Shown one piece after another: positions 52,004-59,504 of a stretch of 64,000 bases of DNA (the stretch's first letter is position 1; every line of letters begins with the position of its first letter). The notes beneath the pieces are model-generated. The model did not search any database, was not told where the DNA came from, and saw only the letters and a program-made list of their open reading frames with translations. This DNA is from Lachnospiraceae bacterium (lineage in GTDB: Bacteria > Bacillota > Clostridia > Lachnospirales > Lachnospiraceae), in contig JAGAMG010000022.1 in assembly GCA_017624835.1 (NCBI GenBank), positions 97,449-161,448 on the forward strand. Reading direction: 5' to 3'. The position numbers and the translations under genes are program-made.

Positions 52004-52957
52004 TTACAATCCCAATAACTGCCGCTTCTTCGCCGCAAACTCTTCCTCCGTCAAAATACCGGAATCTAACAATGCCTTATACTGCTGCAACTGTTCAATC
52101 ACATTTGCTTCCGAATTTGCCTGTGGCGCAGTCTGGGAAACCGGCTGCCCTGCCATACCTGCATTATCATAGACCTCCCCGGCACCCGGACAAATCAGTT
52201 GCATTAATTGGGTAGCCAATTCATGCAGTGTATTTACAGACTCCTCATACTCCTGCATATACCCTTCAATACTAGGATCACTGGTACTGAAGGTAGGCGC
52301 CTTTCTTTCCCAGCGATAATCACTCCAATAGGGATGCTCCAGCTCCAGCTCAATCTGAAAACGCTCGATGGGACCTTCCGTTTCAAAATAAGGACGGGCA
52401 CGATGTATAGGCGGAGGATTGTGGTTATCATCATCCCTCGCTCTTTCTCTCTGCATCCGCTCCATACGTTCCCACATCTCATATTCATGCCTCTGCATTC
52501 TGAATTGTGCAATCAACGGGGACATAGCATTTATCCTTTCAGGAACCTCACTTATATAGCATTTCAATGCATTACCATTATTTTTAAACAAAGGCTTACC
52601 ATCCTCCAAAATACGGAAGCTTTTTAAATTTGCAGCCTCAAAAGCTATACCAAAACCACTATTATGCAATCTAAACAAGCGGCTATTAGCATCCACCACA
52701 AAATTTCCGTTTAAGAACCCCAGATCATAGCTATAGGTTTCTGTAAAGGCATCCCGCAGAGCCTGATTTTCTTTAAAAAAATTCAGATATCCCTTGAAAT
52801 CGTCCACTGACATTTCATTCACTGCACCACTTGGCAAATCAATATGGCTGTCACATTCCTTACAGATGGGCATATCCTCAATCTTGGTAGAAAATAATCG
52901 TGGAGTCGGATTGCCACAGATGGGGCACAGTTTTTTGTTGTTACTAAATAATCCCAT
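52004..52957 (-). CDS. DUF4428/SHOCT zinc-ribbon protein
   Basis: Protein of 317 residues. The N-terminal zinc ribbon has CPICGNP and CKEC. The middle is a DUF4428-type region, followed by a charged Arg-rich linker (MERMQRERARDDD), and the C-terminus VIEQLQQYKALLDSGILTEEEFAAKKRQLLG is a SHOCT domain. No membrane segment is seen. SHOCT proteins often bind or direct other proteins near membranes. It lies between lemA and the surface protein gene and is probably co-expressed with them. Confidence 0.78.
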   Translation of the reverse strand: MGLFSNNKKLCPICGNPTPRLFSTKIEDMPICKECDSHIDLPSGAVNEMSVDDFKGYLNFFKENQALRDAFTETYSYDLGFLNGNFVVDANSRLFRLHNSGFGIAFEAANLKSFRILEDGKPLFKNNGNALKCYISEVPERINAMSPLIAQFRMQRHEYEMWERMERMQRERARDDDNHNPPPIHRARPYFETEGPIERFQIELELEHPYWSDYRWERKAPTFSTSDPSIEGYMQEYEESVNTLHELATQLMQLICPGAGEVYDNAGMAGQPVSQTAPQANSEANVIEQLQQYKALLDSGILTEEEFAAKKRQLLGL

Positions 52958-53012
52958 AAATTTATCCTCCTGTATTATAAACTATCTATTCCTCGTACAT
53001 CTGGATATTTTC

Positions 53013-53531
53013 TTAGACTGTCTCCAAATAATCCCTCTGCCATAAGCCAAATATGCCTCCTATCACAGATGCAGGAAATATCTTAAGCTCACGGTTAAAT
53101 TTATTTACGCTGTCGTTATATATCAAACAACTGGTACATACCATCTTTTCATAGCTGTCTACAGCATTTAGACACTTCGTATAATTTTCATCAGCTTTTA
53201 TTTCTGGATGCTGCTCTGCCACCAAGGCTACTTTCTCCAGAACCTCTGAAATAACCTCTTCCTGATTCTTTACATCCCTGGGGGTAGAAATAGCAGTAAT
53301 AACAATACGCTGCGCCTTAAGAGTTTCCAGCAAGGGTTGCGCCTCATGGACAGCATAACCTTTTACTAAATCCACCAAAGCACTTACCGCATCAAACCTG
53401 GCTGATAACTGCACGCCAATCTGTCCCATGGCGTTATTGATATTTTCATCCATTCCTATCAATTTTTGACGGACTGAAATGCTCCACACCACCAAAAGCG
53501 TAAAAAAAGCGCCAATGATAATAAGCCCCAT
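53013..53531 (-). CDS. lemA: LemA family membrane protein
   Basis: Protein of 172 residues: one N-terminal membrane segment (about 2-18) and a long helical LemA domain (MDENINNAMGQIGVQLSARFDAVSALVDLVKGYA, IYNDSVNKFNRELKIFPASVIGGIFGLW). LemA proteins often accompany SHOCT or TPM proteins in envelope modules; the biochemical role is unknown. A hairpin lies just before it (53553-53587). Confidence 0.88.
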   Translation of the reverse strand: MGLIIIGAFFTLLVVWSISVRQKLIGMDENINNAMGQIGVQLSARFDAVSALVDLVKGYAVHEAQPLLETLKAQRIVITAISTPRDVKNQEEVISEVLEKVALVAEQHPEIKADENYTKCLNAVDSYEKMVCTSCLIYNDSVNKFNRELKIFPASVIGGIFGLWQRDYLETV

Positions 53532-53552
53532 AAATAACCTCCTTCCCCAATA

Positions 53553-53587
53553 TTTTAAAAGGCGAATGCGGTATTCCGCGTCCGCCT
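53553..53587 (-). terminator. Hairpin between the lipoprotein gene and lemA
   Basis: Minus strand AGGCGGACGCGG pairs with CCGCATTCGCCT (12 positions, one mismatch, one G-U), loop AATA, followed by TTTTAAAATATT. A likely terminator or partial attenuator, so lemA may be expressed less than the lipoprotein. Confidence 0.6.
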
Positions 53588-53604
53588 ATATTAGCACTCC
53601 TATT

Positions 53605-54219
53605 TTAACCGAATAACTGACTCTCTGCTTCTACCAACCACTCTTCAATAGCTATCAGGTCTTCAACCATGATATTGAACTCCTCTTCGGTAAGCTCCTG
53701 GTCACTTTCCAATAAAGTCTTATACTCGCTCATAATACCTGCCATCTCAACCATGGTATCGGTAAATTCCTTGGAAAATGCATCAGGATTCGCATTAACA
53801 ACAGTTCCGGCTGCGTCAAACATAGTACTTACCCCATTGAATAGTTCAATCGCAAGCTGCTTATCCACAACAACAGCTTCCACCGCCAGTTCCTCCAGCT
53901 GTGCATCCATGTCTTTCGCCCAGTTTTCTACCTCTGTAAAGACCTCAACCATTCCGGTTACTTCTTCCTCAGTATATTCCCGATCACTTTCTAACATATC
54001 CTTATATTCGGTTAATGTACTCCCCATCTCACTTATTGCATCAAGCAGATCCTGGGGATAGGCTTCAATGTTGGCATTGATCTTGTCAATTAAAGTGTCA
54101 TAGGCATCACTGGCACTGTTAAAGGAATCAATAGCGGGTTGTGGGTCTGCCCCTCCACAAGCAACCAAAGACACACACATTACCAATGCCATTAAAAGTG
54201 CAGATAATTTCTTCATCAT
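53605..54219 (-). CDS. Lipoprotein with two homologous repeats
   Basis: Protein of 204 residues from the ATG at 54219, with GGAGG 8 bases upstream. Signal peptide MMKKLSALLMALVMCVSLVAC with lipobox Cys21. The mature part is two related halves of about 80 residues: both have a D/N-rich helix, then EYKDMLESDREYTEEEV...E.W in the first and EYKTLLESDQELTEEEF...E.W in the second. It is strongly acidic and helical. Family not recognised. A LytTR-type direct repeat lies about 85-110 bases upstream. Confidence 0.75.
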   Translation of the reverse strand: MMKKLSALLMALVMCVSLVACGGADPQPAIDSFNSASDAYDTLIDKINANIEAYPQDLLDAISEMGSTLTEYKDMLESDREYTEEEVTGMVEVFTEVENWAKDMDAQLEELAVEAVVVDKQLAIELFNGVSTMFDAAGTVVNANPDAFSKEFTDTMVEMAGIMSEYKTLLESDQELTEEEFNIMVEDLIAIEEWLVEAESQLFG

Positions 54220-54264
54220 AATTTTTTCCTCCTGTAAATGAACATTGCCACTTGGCATATCTAC

Positions 54265-54294
54265 AGAATAAACTCTTTTCGCACTAAAATGGAA
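54265..54294 (-). promoter_or_regulatory. Weak promoter of the lipoprotein operon
   Basis: Minus strand TTCCAT (54289-54294), 18 bases, TATTCT (54265-54270). The -35 box is poor, as at activator-dependent promoters. The direct repeat at 54303-54331 lies just upstream. Confidence 0.5.
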
Positions 54295-54302
54295 CTCGTT
54301 GC

Positions 54303-54331
54303 CTGAATCGTACCAAAAATGTACTGAATCG
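54303..54331 (-). promoter_or_regulatory. LytTR-style direct repeat upstream of the lipoprotein gene
   Basis: CGATTCAG at 54331-54324 and again at 54310-54303 on the minus strand, 21 bases apart (two helical turns). Its near edge is 8 bases from the -35 box. This is the layout used by AgrA/LytTR response regulators, and a LytTR regulator gene lies at 55618. Confidence 0.6.
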
Positions 54332-54340
54332 ACAGTCTCC

Positions 54341-55621
54341 TTATAACGATACCCTCAAAATAAATTTCCCATCCTTCACAGCAAAATTACAAATACCTCT
54401 ATATCGCTCTACCAATGTACAAATGCTTTTCACTCCCAAGCCATGTCCGGGATTATTTGTAACAGGAATCCCATTTTCAAAAGTAACATCTCCATCGCAG
54501 GAATTTATAATTTGCAAAAAGAACTTACCATTTTGTTCGTATGCCGAAACCTTGATTGAACAAGGTAACTCCTTATTCTTTAGTCTCTGACAGGCATGCA
54601 ATGCATTTTCCAATCCGTTGGACAATAGCACACACAAATCACTTTCCGATACCGAAATAATCCGGGGAATCTGTACTTTAATTTCCATGGTGATACCACA
54701 GCCCTCTGCTCTCCCTACAAATGCAGAAAGAATCAGATTGGCAGCCTCATTCTCACAATATGCAACTATCCTTTGGGCTTCAATTTCTGCATCAATTGTA
54801 TGGATATACTCCTTAGCCTGTTCCAGACACCCATTTTCAATGCAAGCCAATAGATACTGCATATGATGACGCAAATCATGTCGATAGGTACTAGCCTGAT
54901 GCTGGGACTGCCGCAAGGCTTCAATTTCTCTGACAGCCTGTGTCATCTGGAGATTCAAATAATCCTGAGCCTGTTGTAACCTGCTCCGGGCACGATTCTC
55001 CTCCGAAGTATGACACACCGACATTAAATATATTATGCTACAGGTAAAAAACATAAATTCCACTACCACCGGAATACCCCTTGAAAGTAAATCCGTATAA
55101 ACCCGGGTCAGATAATCAAACCCATAATCCAACATCGGGATTAAACCAAATTGGCACTGTACCGACTTAGGGTAATAAGAAATGGAACGGACAGCCGGCG
55201 CAACAAATTGCAGCAAAAGCAGCATTAGCGGAAAGGTTATGAGCAACTCAGCAATGTTTTGCATGAGCACATCACCGGAAAAGATTGCCACAATCAATAA
55301 TGCAAGCCATCTGCGAAGCTGACAGCATAGATAAGAAGCAAATACGGATACAAAAGACCATAAACAATTCCTACTAAAAAAGCAAAGAACAATCGCTAAT
55401 GGGACATGGGTAATTACGGGATAAATATAACGAACCATTTCCATATCTGCCAAAGTCACTACGATTCCCTGTATCAACAAAAGCCCTGCCCCACAAGTTG
55501 CCATTAACAGACGCTTTTTCCTTGTCCATAAAATATTACAAAATCCAGCCGACAGAACAATTCCATAAATGCCCACGGAAGCGCCGTTTATAAAAGAAAT
55601 AAGCTTTGAAATATCACTCAT
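54341..55621 (-). CDS. GHKL sensor histidine kinase (AgrC-like)
   Basis: Protein of 426 residues. Residues 1-190 hold about six membrane segments. A coiled-coil dimer region follows, then HQASTYRHDLRHHMQYLLACIENG with the phospho-accepting His, and a GHKL ATPase (LSNGLENALHACQRL, GHGLGVKSICTLVERY). Overlaps the response regulator gene by 4 bases. The membrane-sensor type suggests a small extracellular signal such as a peptide. Confidence 0.88.
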   Translation of the reverse strand: MSDISKLISFINGASVGIYGIVLSAGFCNILWTRKKRLLMATCGAGLLLIQGIVVTLADMEMVRYIYPVITHVPLAIVLCFFSRNCLWSFVSVFASYLCCQLRRWLALLIVAIFSGDVLMQNIAELLITFPLMLLLLQFVAPAVRSISYYPKSVQCQFGLIPMLDYGFDYLTRVYTDLLSRGIPVVVEFMFFTCSIIYLMSVCHTSEENRARSRLQQAQDYLNLQMTQAVREIEALRQSQHQASTYRHDLRHHMQYLLACIENGCLEQAKEYIHTIDAEIEAQRIVAYCENEAANLILSAFVGRAEGCGITMEIKVQIPRIISVSESDLCVLLSNGLENALHACQRLKNKELPCSIKVSAYEQNGKFFLQIINSCDGDVTFENGIPVTNNPGHGLGVKSICTLVERYRGICNFAVKDGKFILRVSL

Positions 55622-56355
55622 GCTAGAAAAACCTGCTTTCTGTTAAACACATATTCCAGATACTTGTCCTTAAATTCAGAGTATTTTCCCCGAGGAATGG
55701 GGATTTCTGTAAGATTAGCCATGATAATAGCCTTATAGGAAAGGTTCTGAATATAATCCATATTTACCAAATAGGAACGATGAGGACGCAGGAAGTTCTC
55801 ATACTGCTCCAGCTGACTATGAAGCTCGTCCAGACTTCCTACTCTCTCCAAAATCTTTCCACCTTCCAAATGAAATACTAATGTACGTCCATTCACTTCA
55901 CAGTATTCTAATTTACTTAACTCAATTCGTGCAATCCCGCTTTTACAGCGCAAAATTATGCTACACTGTTGTTCCTTTTCACATTCAGAAATAGCGGAAT
56001 CCATCAATCGAAAGAAGCTTTCCTCCCAAATAGGCTTTAGCTGATAGAAGTATGCACCTACTGCATAAGATTGCACGGCAAATTCAGAAGAGGATGTTAA
56101 AAAAATTATTTTGACATTTGTGTCATATTGCCGGATTTCTTTTGCAACATTAATTCCGTTCTGTCCCGGCATAATCACATCCAAAAACAACACATCCAGC
56201 CGCATTCCTTTTTCAATTTCAGCCAATAATTCCAAAGGACTGTGAAACGCTGTGTATACAATTTCCTGATTTCGTTCTACACGATATCGATCAAGCAAAA
56301 CACTGATTTCGCTTAATATGGATAAATCATCATCACAAAACCCTATCTTTATCAT
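55618..56355 (-). CDS. LytTR response regulator (AgrA-like)
   Basis: Protein of 245 residues. Receiver domain: FCDDDLSILSE, phospho-acceptor Asp59 in VLFLDVIMPGQNG and Lys in FYQLKPIWEESF. LytTR DNA-binding domain from about 130: IEYCEVNGRTLVFHL-like segments with FLRPHRSYLVNMDYIQNLS and IPIPRGKYSEFKDKYLEYV. Directs the kinase's output; likely target is the direct repeat before the lipoprotein gene. Confidence 0.9.
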   Translation of the reverse strand: MIKIGFCDDDLSILSEISVLLDRYRVERNQEIVYTAFHSPLELLAEIEKGMRLDVLFLDVIMPGQNGINVAKEIRQYDTNVKIIFLTSSSEFAVQSYAVGAYFYQLKPIWEESFFRLMDSAISECEKEQQCSIILRCKSGIARIELSKLEYCEVNGRTLVFHLEGGKILERVGSLDELHSQLEQYENFLRPHRSYLVNMDYIQNLSYKAIIMANLTEIPIPRGKYSEFKDKYLEYVFNRKQVFLA

Positions 56356-56421
56356 CGTAATCTACACTTTCTTTTGTATCCTAAATACACATAAAATTTT
56401 CATGTACGGAATCCACAATTC

Positions 56422-56450
56422 TTGACATAATAATTCTTCTACTTTATCAT
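56422..56450 (+). promoter_or_regulatory. Promoter of the MerR gene
   Basis: TTGACA (56422-56427), 17 bases, TATCAT (56445-56450). Near-consensus; a palindrome follows at 56461-56476. Confidence 0.65.
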
Positions 56451-56460
56451 GAGTATACAC

Positions 56461-56476
56461 CGTACATCGATGTACG
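56461..56476. promoter_or_regulatory. Perfect palindrome CGTACATCGATGTACG before the MerR gene
   Basis: A 16-base perfect dyad about 11 bases past the -10 box, where a bound protein would block transcription. Likely autoregulatory operator of the MerR protein. Confidence 0.55.
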
Positions 56477-56541
56477 ATGCAAGCATATTACAAAAGCATT
56501 ATATTTAACAATTATTTCCCAGGATTACAATAGGAGGTTTT

Positions 56542-57318
56542 ATGTCACAAAATGATAACAGACTAATGTCCATTGGTGAAGCCGCCAAATCCCTTGGCAT
56601 TACCCGTAGAATTATTTTAAATTATGAGTCTAAAGGGCTCCTTACTCCTGACAAAAAGGATTCTACAACCGGAAACCGTTACTATACCGCCGACTCCATA
56701 ACCCGAATGCGCACCATTCGAATACTGCAAAATCTCGGTCTTTCCCTTGATGATATTTATGCTTACTATAATGGCATAACGGATTTAGAACCTCTGATTA
56801 CACGCCTGGAACAGCTCCGGGACGAAATCAATCTGAATATTGAAAAATTAAAGGAACGTGTAAAAAGTGAAAATGATTTTGAAATTCAGACTGTTACCAT
56901 TCCTGCCCAAACTATTTATCGTAAAATACTTCGCACAGAAACCTTAGAAGAAAAGACCAGGCAACTACGGGAAATTTTTCTTGAGGCAATCCGCAGCTTT
57001 GGTTCAGATACCAGTAAGCGTATGTTTTTTATAGAGTATCCTCTTGATGATCCTGATTTGATTTCTTACTGCATTGCGATTCCACAGATAAGTCAAGGAG
57101 AGGATATCCTTAACTTATCCGAGGAAAAGGTACTTTCCATGTTTTACCACGGAAGCTATGAATCCATCCCTGCCGTAAGGGACAAGATTATTGCTTATGC
57201 AAAGGAAAATGGAATTCCCTTAAAAGGAACCTGCCGCCATATATACCTGGAAGGACCGCCCCAACACAAGGATCCTTCCAAATTCATTACGCAGGTTGCT
57301 CTGCCAATTCAGTGTTAG
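56542..57318 (+). CDS. MerR-family regulator with GyrI-like effector domain
   Basis: Protein of 258 residues with AGGAGG upstream. MerR HTH: MSIGEAAKSLGITRRIILNYESKGLLTPDKKDSTTGNRYYTADSITRMRTIRILQNLGLSLDDI. A coiled-coil dimer helix follows, then a BmrR/GyrI-like small-molecule-binding domain (IPAQTIYRKI, MFYHGSYESIPAVRDKIIAYAKENG, RHIYLEG). No efflux gene is adjacent, unlike many multidrug-responsive MerR loci. Plus strand, opposite its neighbours. Confidence 0.88.
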   Translation: MSQNDNRLMSIGEAAKSLGITRRIILNYESKGLLTPDKKDSTTGNRYYTADSITRMRTIRILQNLGLSLDDIYAYYNGITDLEPLITRLEQLRDEINLNIEKLKERVKSENDFEIQTVTIPAQTIYRKILRTETLEEKTRQLREIFLEAIRSFGSDTSKRMFFIEYPLDDPDLISYCIAIPQISQGEDILNLSEEKVLSMFYHGSYESIPAVRDKIIAYAKENGIPLKGTCRHIYLEGPPQHKDPSKFITQVALPIQC

Positions 57319-57361
57319 CAGCTGATTAATGTAATCCATAAAGATCTGTTTTCAAGGGTGC

Positions 57362-57395
57362 AAAAATGGGCAGGAGAAATCTCCTACCCATTTTC
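57362..57395. terminator. Bidirectional terminator between MerR gene and holB
   Basis: ATGGGCAGGAG and CTCCTACCCAT form a hairpin with loop AAAT, flanked by A-rich and T-rich sides, so it can end both convergent transcripts. It overlaps the holB stop codon. Confidence 0.75.
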
Positions 57396-58376
57396 CTTTA
57401 TGCTTAATAACAATAATTCCATAGTCAAATCAAAGTTTACGTTGGCATTCAAACGATTCTTTGCCTTTTCCAATGCTTCTATGATTTCTTCAATTCCCTC
57501 ATAGCTGCTGCGCTGTGCCACACGGCGCAATGCCTGAATCTCTTCCCTAAACACCAAATGATTCACATCATTTGTTGCCTTAAACAGCAATACATCCCGA
57601 TACCAAATTGCCATAATATCCAGATAATCATTGATTTCCAGCTTGTAATCACCAATCTTCTTTATGGCAGCCACAATCTCATGGAGCTCCATATCCTGAA
57701 TATATTTCAAAAGGGATAATGCCTCATTTTTTACATTTTCAAAATCCTCGCTGGATGCCAGGGAACGTGCTTTGCCAATATTTCCTCTGGCAAAAGCCAC
57801 ACAAACCTCCGCCTTATAATCGGGAATCTGCATCTGTTCCATCAAATATTTACGCACCAGCTCATCCGCTACCGGCTTCATATTTAACACTACACAGCGA
57901 CTTAGAATGGTAGGCAATAAAGAGTTTACATTAGAAGTAAGCAGAAGAATTACTGCATACTCAGGCGGCTCCTCCAGAGTCTTTAAGATTGCATTCTGTG
58001 CCTGCACAGTCATTTTCTCTGCTTCATTAATAATATACACCTTGTATGGGCTGCTATAGGGCTTGATAGCCACATCATTATTAATCTGTGCACGGATATC
58101 GTCAACACTAATGGTATTGGGCTTTTCATGCATTACCTTAATAATATCCGGCTGATTATCTGACAGTGCCTGTTTACAGGAATGACATTCCTGACAAGGA
58201 TTTTCTTTATTGTTTTCACATTGCAATGCCATGGCAAAAACCTTGGCAATAAATTCCTTACCGGAAGATTTTTCTCCATTAATAATATAAGCATGGGAAA
58301 TTTTTCCGGAAGAAAGTGCACCCTGTAAATGCTCTTTAATTTGTTCCTGCCCCACAATATCCTTAAACTCTGCCAT
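57384..58376 (-). CDS. holB: DNA polymerase III subunit delta'
   Basis: Clamp-loader subunit of 330 residues. VGQEQIKEHLQGALSSGKISHAYIINGEKSSGKEFIAKVFA holds a P-loop, the zinc module is CENNKENPCQECHSC, and TLEEPPEYAVILLLTSNVNSLLPTILSRC is the DnaX/HolB signature. In other Firmicutes holB is followed directly by ricT; here about 17 kb separates them. Confidence 0.92.
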   Translation of the reverse strand: MAEFKDIVGQEQIKEHLQGALSSGKISHAYIINGEKSSGKEFIAKVFAMALQCENNKENPCQECHSCKQALSDNQPDIIKVMHEKPNTISVDDIRAQINNDVAIKPYSSPYKVYIINEAEKMTVQAQNAILKTLEEPPEYAVILLLTSNVNSLLPTILSRCVVLNMKPVADELVRKYLMEQMQIPDYKAEVCVAFARGNIGKARSLASSEDFENVKNEALSLLKYIQDMELHEIVAAIKKIGDYKLEINDYLDIMAIWYRDVLLFKATNDVNHLVFREEIQALRRVAQRSSYEGIEEIIEALEKAKNRLNANVNFDLTMELLLLSIKENG

Positions 58377-58402
58377 ACCTTCCGCCCTCCTGTGTAAATT
58401 TC

Positions 58403-58843
58403 TTATGTAAATATATCTAGAAGCAATCCCCTGATTTCACCAATTTTATTTAGGATTGCCAGATTGTCTTTCTCATCCTTCATCAATTCCTGCGCCAGTT
58501 GATCCAGATTTTCATCCACAAGACGTATAATTCCATATACGCGATGCCTTCCTCTTCTGTCCAAGAAATTCTCTCTGGTAAAGGAATGAGAATGGGTTAC
58601 CACCTCATTTAAAAATTCCTTTATCAGTCCCCTATAGTGCCGCATATCCTTTACATCTCGGCGCTTTGCCAGCTTCTGCCCCTCTGCGGTAATCTGCTCC
58701 ATTAAACCATTCAGCTTTGTTTGCAGCTCCGCCTCGCCAATATGACTTGCCAGCATAAACTTAAAGGTACCGTCCGTAGGCTGTGTTACTTGCGTCTGCT
58801 CTATGGGCGCACTCTGCATTACCTGATTCACTTTAATATCCAT
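58403..58843 (-). CDS. yaaR: YaaR family (DUF327) protein
   Basis: Helical protein of 146 residues, with [61 protein letters not shown] as the DUF327 core. It is conserved beside holB in Firmicutes, with unknown biochemical role. Confidence 0.88.
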   Translation of the reverse strand: MDIKVNQVMQSAPIEQTQVTQPTDGTFKFMLASHIGEAELQTKLNGLMEQITAEGQKLAKRRDVKDMRHYRGLIKEFLNEVVTHSHSFTRENFLDRRGRHRVYGIIRLVDENLDQLAQELMKDEKDNLAILNKIGEIRGLLLDIFT

Positions 58844-58910
58844 ACGCCCATGTCACCTCCCAATTAATTACATACTTTGAGCTTCCTTACCAAATCACGA
58901 TTTATAAACT

Positions 58911-59501
58911 TTACACACAATTCTCTTTTATGTAATTGGAAATCTCATTCAGACAGCTTTCCAAATCATGGTTCCAAAATCGTCTGCTGATTCCTGCCTC
59001 TCTAATCTTTTCATCGGCAAAATCCTCGCTGTCCGCAAGGAATCTACGACACATTTCTTCATATTTTGGTTTTTTTTGCTTTTTCTCCCGATTTAATGCC
59101 CGTTGCAGACGAACCCCATCATCCAATTCTATTAAAACCGGAAGAAGATTTTCTTCTCCAAAATACTCCCTTGTTTTCAAATAGGATTCTAATGTACCTA
59201 TTATAACATAATTATTCTCTTTTAGCTGTATTTGTTCATCATCCACTGTAAAATAACGCCATAACCCATGAAAAGTATTATAAGAACGTTGCTCTATAAT
59301 CTTTCCACCGGCAAGCATGTCTTGAAACCCCTGTTCATCGGTAAAGAAATACTCCACACCATTACGCTCTCCCTCACGGATAGGTCTGGTGGTATAAGGC
59401 ACGATAGTTTTTAATGCTACCGTGCCCCTTTTCAATAACTCTTTGAATATGGTATCTTTACCGGAAGAACTTTTCCCCATAAGATATATGATTTTACCCA
59501 T
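58911..59501 (-). CDS. Guanylate kinase-like protein
   Basis: P-loop nucleotide kinase of 196 residues: GKIIYLMGKSSSGKDTIFKEL, then TIVPYTTRPIREGERNGVEYFFTDEQGF. The GMP-site motif TTRPIREGE and GVEYFF fit guanylate kinase, but it is not a canonical Gmk, and in the Bacillus cluster this position is held by thymidylate kinase. Substrate therefore uncertain. Confidence 0.82.
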   Translation of the reverse strand: MGKIIYLMGKSSSGKDTIFKELLKRGTVALKTIVPYTTRPIREGERNGVEYFFTDEQGFQDMLAGGKIIEQRSYNTFHGLWRYFTVDDEQIQLKENNYVIIGTLESYLKTREYFGEENLLPVLIELDDGVRLQRALNREKKQKKPKYEEMCRRFLADSEDFADEKIREAGISRRFWNHDLESCLNEISNYIKENCV

Positions 59502-59504
59502 TCT

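Noticed and set aside
49858-52038. Longer start for the surface protein at 52038
   Set aside because: It would overlap the DUF4428 gene and lacks a ribosome site; the ATG at 51975 has both AAGGAG and a signal peptide.
54303-56355. Complete Agr quorum-sensing locus
   Set aside because: The kinase and regulator are AgrC/AgrA-like, but no AgrB protease or AgrD precursor was found beside them.
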